A DNA stretch of 64,000 nt from Glutinoglossum americanum (lineage: Eukaryota; Ascomycota; Geoglossomycetes; Geoglossales; Geoglossaceae): contig JAGHQL010000102.1 in the NCBI GenBank assembly GCA_020080175.1, positions 1-64,000 on the forward strand. The letters are read 5' to 3'. The position numbers were made by a program, and so were the translations under genes. Shown here piece after piece: positions 57,187-64,000 of this stretch (position 1 is the first letter of the stretch; the number at the start of each line of letters is the position of its first letter). Under the pieces are notes generated by a model that saw only the letters and a list, made by a program, of their open reading frames with translations, had not been told where the DNA came from and made no database searches.

Positions 57187-58992
57187 ATGGCATCGGCAGC
57201 TCGGGATATTGTACAAAGGCCAAAAGGTCCGTCGAGGACTGTATCAAGTAGCTTAGGCTCGTCCTCTTCGCCGACAGCAACATTTCATCCTACTCTACCA
57301 CACTCTCGACGGGCTTCTCCAAAGCAATTGAAGCCATTTGCCACTGAGGATATTAAGATCCTCCTCCTAGAGAATGTCAATCAAACTGGGCGAGATATAT
57401 TGGCTCGGCAAGGTTACCAAGTTGAATTTTTCAAGACCTCGTTACCAGAAGACCAGCTCATCGAGAAAATTCGGTGGGATAGCCTTTATCGATAAGAACC
57501 CTCGATTTTCTTACCACTAACCTCAACTACTTTTTGAATTTAGGGACGTCCACGTCATCGGCATTCGCTCGAAAACGAAGCTCACAGCTAATGTTTTGCA
57601 GGAAGCTAAAAGCCTGATCGTCATTGGTTGCTTCTGCATTGGCACTAATCAAGTCGACTTAGACTATGCTGCGAAACACGGTATTCCAGTCTTCAATTCA
57701 CCTTTCAGCAATTCCCGCAGTGTTGCGGAGCTTGTGGTTGGCGAAATAATTGGCCTAGCTAGGCAGCTTTACGACCGGTCAAACGAGATGCACAAGGGAA
57801 CATGGAACAAGGTGAGTAACAAGTGTTGGGAGATACGTGGCAAGGTTCTCGGTATGTTGCTAGAATTACCATTTACTCGTGCTATACAATATTCTGAAAT
57901 GGCTTCAAGGGATAATTGGGTATGGCCATATCGGGTCACAGCTGTCTGTCTTGGCGGAATCTATGGGGATGCAAGTCATATTCTACGATGTGGTAAACCT
58001 TATGGCCCTAGGAACTGCGAGGCAAGTTCCTGTGCTTACGGACTTACTGCGAGACGCCGACTTTGTAACGTGCCACGTCCCCGAACTACCCGAGACAGAG
58101 AATATGATCGGGCCAAGAGAGTTTGAGCAGATGAAGAATGGTAGCTATTTGATCAATGCTAGCCGGGGTAGTGTTGTTGATATTCCAGCTCTTATTGATG
58201 CGATGCGGACAGGCAAGCTTGCAGGGGCAGCGTTGGATGTCTTCCCCAGTGAGCCCGCTGGAAATGGAGACTATTTCGTGAATAACCTGAATTCCTGGGC
58301 TGAAGGCCTCCGGAACCTAAATAATATCATCCTGACACCGCATATTGGCGGCAGCACCGAAGAGGCCCAGAGTGCGATTGGGATAGAAGGTACATACTCT
58401 GGTGTAATGCTAATAGGCTATGCATGGCTAACAGTGGTGTCTAGTGGCGGAATCGCTTATGCGATACGTCAACGAAGGAGCTACACTTGGAGCGGTCAAC
58501 TTCCCTGAGGTCAATCTGCGTTCACTGACGTTGGATGAACCAAACCACGTCCGTGTAAGTGGAGGCCAACCGACGTATAGTAGAAATCAACTATTGATTA
58601 CCAATTCAGGTGATATATATCCATCGCAACATCCCTGGGGTTCTTCGAAAAGGTGAGCTCCAACAGCATGCCATAAAAGATCTCAGCTGAATTCAGTGTA
58701 GTTAATGCCATTCTCGGGGACCACAATGTTGACAAGCAGGTGACAGATAGCCGTGGGGAGGTGAGTTTAACGAGGCTCCAACCACCTAGGGAAATGTTGG
58801 AAGGAGGAGCGTACTGACCTTCTTAGGTTGCTTATTTGATGGCAGACATCAGCAATGTCAACCAGAGCGAGATCAAGGATCTGTTCGAGAGCCTCGAGGC
58901 CCTAAGCTGTAAGTTTCGAGACTAAGCAAGACCCCTAGAATTGCATATTAACAAAAATACAAGCTCGCATCATGGCCCGTGTGCTCTACTAA
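57187..58992 (+). CDS. SER3: D-3-phosphoglycerate dehydrogenase (Ser3/Ser33 family)
   Basis: Eight exons, join(57187..57473, 57544..57851, 57910..58389, 58445..58554, 58610..58652, 58702..58760, 58827..58908, 58964..58992), encode 465 residues. The enzyme oxidises 3-phosphoglycerate to 3-phosphohydroxypyruvate, the first step of serine synthesis from glycolysis. Seen: substrate-domain start KILLLENVNQTGRDIL, DVHVIGIRSKTKL, the Rossmann glycine motif GYGHIGSQLS, NASRGSVVDIPAL with the catalytic Arg region, LDVFPSEP, the catalytic His in TPHIGGSTEEAQ, and a C-terminal ACT-type domain (IHRNIPGVLRKVNAI ending ARVLY) that binds serine. The chosen ATG sits in a strong ACCATGG context, and there is no upstream in-frame ATG. 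Exon 2 contains an internal AAG/GTGAGT that mimics a perfect donor but codes the conserved NKVSNKCWEIRGK. Confidence 0.95.
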
Positions 58993-60009
58993 ATCCTATT
59001 TCTTTTTCATTCTGGCCACTTCCAACGGTTGCTACTAAATATTGGAATGTTAAGAGCCAAACAGAAAAGGCGCAGGCTGTTTATGAGGATCTTTGCATTC
59101 AACAACGGCGTAGTTAGTGGTGGCATTTGGTGCAAACCAAAAAACCCTCGGTTTCAACAAGCTGTCAAGGGGGATGGGGGCATGGAAAGACGATGGTTGC
59201 CGTTTATCATCTTTCAGGATCATCCATCTATTAATTCGTCTTAATCAGCGCAGCGTAAAGTATTCTATGGCTAGTTAATCGGCACAAAACGGACGCTTGT
59301 CACTTGCAATGCACGCGGAGCCTTTGGACGAGACACTGCATGAGCATGTGCCTCATGCGTGGCTGGCTGCTTTAGACACGCGGGCTGGTTTGGCCGATAG
59401 TCAAGCGTGGCTTAGATTGACTCCGGCCGCCAAGATACCGGGAGTTATAGCATGTAGAAACATGTGAAAGAAAGGATCAGTTCTAAGGTCGTTAGCACGT
59501 ATCAGAAAGCGGCAAGGATAGCGGAGGGATTCGAAAGCATAGCCCAGAGTGCCTGGAGGTTGAACTAGAGTTCTTTAGAATGACGGTGTTGTGTTTCAGC
59601 TCCCCCTTTTATTCACACATCTCGCGCTCGCTTCCAGAATCTTTTGTGTGATTGGGCCACAACTAACCGTGGCGTACCCAACTAGCCTATCCTAAAAGTA
59701 ACAGAATTCATCGGCAGCTCTGCCTCCAACCGCTATTGATCTTTTTTTCTCCGTCTCCGGCCACCAAACTTTCACGCATCCCTGATTTAACCTCCTAATC
59801 TAGATATGATTCACTGTGTTGCCTTAGAGAACTGCCTCTCACCTTTGTGAGGAGTTTTGGAGTCGTCTTCCTTCGAGTTCTACACCGGATTTCTCTTTCA
59901 AGATCTCTGGAGTTTAGTTGAGATTTGTTCCTCCGATCCCCGACATCCTCCTCCGCGTCCATCTATTGCCAACCTACATAGTACTTTATCCTAACGTCCG
60001 AGCGACCCT
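58993..60009. promoter_or_regulatory. SER3 3' flank and MYO2 promoter and leader
   Basis: About 1 kb without a gene. The last 400 bases before MYO2 are CT-rich, as in a long fungal 5' leader. Confidence 0.5.
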
Positions 60010-63000
60010 ATGGCGCATAATTACGATGTTGGAACAAGGGCATGGCAGCCCGATGCCGCCTATGGATGGATCGCCTCGGAGGTGGAATCTAAGACCATTC
60101 ACGGGGACAAAGTCAGACTGGTTTTCCAGTTATCTAATGGCGAGGTATTCATCCAGAGGCAAAAGCTCCGTCCCCTCGCCGATTGATCCACTGATGGTCG
60201 TAATGCCACAGACGAAAACGATCGAGACAACAGTAACAGCCTTACGGGATCCAAACAATAACTCCTTGCCTCCATTAATGAATCCTACCATGCTAGAAGC
60301 TAGCGATGATCTGACTAATTTATCGCACCTTAATGAGCCGGCGGGTATGTGGAATCTTTCAGGGGATTTGTACGGATAAGATTCTAATTACTTCTTTAAA
60401 TAGTTCTGCATGCTATAAAGCTACGGTACTCCCAGAAAGAGATATACACATACAGCGGTATCGTTCTGATAGCCACAAATCCTTTTGCGCGGGTAGAGTC
60501 GCTCTATGTTCCGGGTATGGTGCAAGCATATGCTGGGAAGCAGAGATCTACACAGGCACCCCACCTATTTGCTATAGCAGAAGAGTCTTTTGCGTGAGTA
60601 GTGTTGAATTACATTGGTGGGCATGGGCTGACCATTGGTAGGGACATGCTGAGGGACAATAAGAACCAAACCATTGTGGTTTCGGGGGAATCTGGAGCTG
60701 GAAAGACTGTCAGTGCAAAGTATATCATGCGATACTTTGCCACCCGCGAATCACCAAATCAGCCGGGAAAGAGAACAAAAGGACGAGCCGACGCTATGAG
60801 CGCAACGGAAGAGGCTATTCTAGCAACAAATCCTATCATGGAGGCTTTTGGGAATGCTAAGACAACTCGCAACGATAACTCCTCTAGATTCGGGAAGTAT
60901 ATCGAGATCATGTTTGACAATAAGACGGAAATTATCGGTGCGAGGATCCGGACATACCTTTTAGAGCGGTCAAGATTAGTTTTCCAGCCTCTGAAGGAGC
61001 GAAACTATCACATTTTCTACCAACTGGTAGCGGGGGCTTCTGATTCAGAACGACAGGAGCTAGACCTTCTACCTGTCGAGCATTTTGATTACCTTAACCA
61101 AGGTGGATCCCCGGTAATAGATGGAGTAGATGACAAGGCTGAATTTGACGCGACACGAGAGTCACTTACTACTATTGGTGTGGATAAGGAAACCCAAGGC
61201 CATATCTTCAGCCTTCTCGCTGCTCTCCTGCATCTCGGCAATGTGAAGATTACAGCCACGCGTACGGACTCTGCCCTTGCACCCACTGAGCCGTCTCTCG
61301 TCCGGGCGTGTCAATTACTGGGCCTGGATGCCGTGTCCTTTGCCAGGTGGACGGTCAAGAAACAACTTGTCACCAGAGGCGAAAAGATCATGTCCAATCT
61401 CACCCAACAGCAGGCAGTCGTTGTTCGAGACTCCGTCGCAAAATTCCTATATTCGAGCATGTTCGACTGGTTGGTCGAGAACATCAACCGCAGCCTTGCA
61501 ACAGAAGAAGTCCTAAGCCGCGTGACTACATTCATTGGGGTTTTGGATATTTACGGCTTCGAGCATTTTGCAAAGAACTCATTTGAACAGTTCTGTATCA
61601 ATTATGCCAATGAAAAGTTGCAACAAGAATTCAACCAACACGTCTTCAAGCTTGAGCAGGAGGAGTACGTGCGGGAGGAAATCAATTGGACTTTTATCGA
61701 CTTTTCGGATAACCAACCCTGTATTGACTTGATCGAAGGTAAAATGGGGGTTCTAGCTCTACTTGACGAAGAGTCGCGGTTACCAATGGGATCTGATGAA
61801 CAGTTCGTGACAAAATTACATCACAACTTCGCTGCAGACAAGCACAAGTTCTACAAAAAGCCCCGCTTCGGAAAATCTTCATTTACCGTATGCCATTACG
61901 CCATCGATGTCACATATGAATCTGATGGATTCATTGAGAAGAATCGAGATACTGTCCCAGATGAACATATGGAAGTCCTTAAAGCGTCAAGTAATAGGTT
62001 CCTCGGTGCAGTACTCGGTGCCGCCGCTGCCGTACGAGAGAAGGACTCGGCAGCAGTAAGTTCAACTCGAGTAACGCCCGCCGGTCCAGGTCGAAGGATC
62101 GGGGTGGCCGTCAACCGAAAACCTACACTGGGTGGCATCTTCAAATCTTCCCTTATCGAGTTGATGCATACCATTGATTCTACCGACGTGCATTATATTA
62201 GGTGTATCAAACCGAACGAGGGCAAAGTGTCCTGGAGCTTTGAGGGTCCAATGGTGCTCAGCCAGTTGAGAGCTTGCGGTGTTTTGGAGACTGTACGAAT
62301 CAGCTGCGCTGGGTACCCTACGCGCTGGACTTACGAAGAATTTGCGTTACGGTACTATATGTTGGTTCACTCGTCCCAATGGACGTCAGAAATCCGTCCC
62401 ATGGCCATGTGTATCTTGAAGAAGGCTCTCGGACGGGATTCGGGCACTAAACAAGGAATGGACAAGTATCAGTTGGGCTTGACGAAGATCTTCTTTAGAG
62501 CGGGTATGCTAGCTCATCTTGAAAACCTTCGGACATCGAAATTGAACGACTGTGCGATCATGATCCAGAAGAATCTCAGATGCAAATACTATCGGCGCAA
62601 GTACCTTGAAGCTAGGCAAGCAATCCTGCTGTTTCAGGCCTCCACAAGAGGGCATTTTGCAAGGAAGCGAGCACAGGAGGTACGGAGGATCAAGGCAGCA
62701 ACCACTATCCAGAAGGTTTGGCGGGGACAGAGGGAGAGGAAGAAGTACCACCAGATCCGCAACAATGTCATCCTTCTCCAGGCAATCACCAAAGGCTATC
62801 TCTGCCGAAGGAATATCACTGAGACAAGACTCGGAAATGCTGCTCTCACGATTCAACGAAGTTGGCGGGCAAGAAGGCAGTTGCGAGCATGGAGATCCTA
62901 TAGGCGGAAAGTTGTCATTATCCAGAGCCTCTGGAGAGGAAGGCAAGCTCGTCGTAGTTATAAGAAGATGCGCGAAGAAGCTCGGGATCTCAAGCAGATA

Positions 63001-64000
63001 TCTTACAAGCTAGAGAATAAGGTCGTCGAGCTCACACAAAGCTTGGGCACTTTGAAGCGTGAGAACAAAACGCTCACCACCCAACTCGAGAGCTACGAGA
63101 ATCAGCTCAAGTCGTGGAAGAATCGGCACAACACCTTGGAAGCCAGGTCCAAGGAACTTCAATTGGAGGCGAATCAAGCTGGTATTGCAGCCGCGAAACT
63201 TGTGGCTATGGAAGAGGAAATGGAGAAGCTTCGGCGGAATCATGACGAGTCATCCATGAATATGAAACGTCTCCAAGAAGAAGAGAAGACGCTACGGGAA
63301 TCTTTGCGCTTAACAAAAATCGAACTCGAAAACGTGAAGCAGATGAGCACGGATCACGAAGTGGAAAAGACCTCATTGAAACAACAAATCGCTGAGTTGC
63401 AAGAAGAATTGGAGGCTGCGAAGCGAGCGGCACCCTTGAACCGGGAGCTTCAGAACGGCAACGCCATGCAGCCTCCTCCTGCAAATGGCTTGATCAATCT
63501 CGTCTCATCCAAAAAACCCAACAAAAGAAGGAGTGCTGGAGCTGAACAACTCCACGGGGTGGATCGGTTCAGCGGAGCATTCAATCCTCGCCCAGTCTCT
63601 ATGGCGATTAGTGGGTCAAACCTGCATCGTGGGGTTCAATCTGGGGCAGCCTTCAGTCCTGCTGCCGACAATATTGAAGCTGAGTTGGAAAATTTGTTGG
63701 CAGATGAAGATGGGTTGAACGATGAGGTCGCTATGGGCTTGATTCGAAATCTCAAAATCCCAGCTCCAGGGTCGACACCGCCACCAACGGAGAAAGAGGT
63801 GCTCTTCCCCTCCTACCTCATCAACCTGGTCACATCAGAGATGTGGAACAATGGATATGTCAAGGAATCGGAGCGTTTCCTCGCCAACGTCATGCAGTCA
63901 ATTCAGCATGAAGTCATGTTACACGATGGAGATGAAGCTATCAATCCGGGCGCCTTCTGGCTATCTAACGTTCATGAAATGCTTTCGTTCGTGTTCCTCG
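60010..64000 (+). CDS. MYO2: Class V myosin heavy chain, partial (tail beyond the right edge)
   Basis: Four exons are visible, join(60010..60144, 60212..60344, 60404..60593, 60642..>64000), giving about 1270 residues with the frame still open at the edge. Myosin V carries secretory vesicles and organelles along actin to the hyphal tip. Order of parts: SH3-like N-domain (GTRAWQPDAAYGWIASEV); motor with P-loop GESGAGKT at about 168, switch I NDNSSRFGKY, switch II DIYGFEHF and the actin-binding HYIRCIKPNE; six IQ motifs at about 792-935 (for example CAIMIQKNLRCKYYRRKY, ATTIQKVWRGQRERKKY) for calmodulin-type light chains; a coiled coil at about 940-1080; a polar linker; then the start of the cargo-binding dilute domain (LFPSYLINLVTSEMWNNG, about 1207 on). 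The sequence after the visible part should complete the globular tail. Confidence 0.96.

Overview
The window is nuclear DNA of a filamentous ascomycete (Pezizomycotina). The evidence is single-copy fungal orthologues (CUT12, YPK9, fungal-type SEC8, CWC2), many short introns of about 35-75 nt with GTRNGT-like donors and CTRAY-type branch sites, a CFEM-like cysteine-rich secreted protein, and transposon relics whose differences are mostly transitions, as expected from RIP. The genes are intron-rich for an ascomycete: I place about 106 introns in 18 genes. The class cannot be settled by eye. All exon joins were worked out by hand from splice signals, phase and family conservation; each multi-exon model sums to a whole number of codons.

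Left block, 1-26.1 kb, is dense housekeeping sequence: ORC2 (cut by the left edge), ARG7/argJ, SEC61, the PLP synthase gene SNZ1/PDX1, a FUN14 protein, an importin-13/Kap122-like karyopherin, aminopeptidase P, exocyst SEC8, a UBA+UIM protein with what looks like a degenerate USP fold, and the E2 CDC34. Genes alternate strands, with short bidirectional promoters of about 350-450 bp.

Middle, 26.1-36.9 kb, is an accessory island of about 10.7 kb. It holds only two convincing genes, a MARVEL-like four-helix membrane protein and a CFEM-like secreted, possibly GPI-anchored protein. The rest is decayed: a von Willebrand A pseudogene fragment, two Tc1/mariner relics, a 68-bp tandem repeat, a palindrome-rich LTR-like fossil, and dispersed degenerate repeats.

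Right block, 36.9-64 kb, is housekeeping again: CUT12, GCN2, CWC2, RBG1/DRG1, the P5B ATPase YPK9, NAP1, SER3 and class V myosin MYO2 (cut by the right edge).

Functional threads: GCN2 and the amino-acid genes ARG7 and SER3 belong to general amino-acid control, and TGAGTCA (Gcn4/CPC1) sites lie upstream of GCN2 and SER3. SEC61, SEC8 and MYO2 act along the secretory route. CDC34, ORC2, CUT12 and NAP1 serve cell cycle and chromatin. I found no clearly new multi-gene system. The most unusual points are three GC-AG introns whose positions are fixed by protein conservation, recurrent GTTGG donors, 15- and 25-nt microexons in RBG1, AT-hooks in ORC2, and the UBA/UIM protein.
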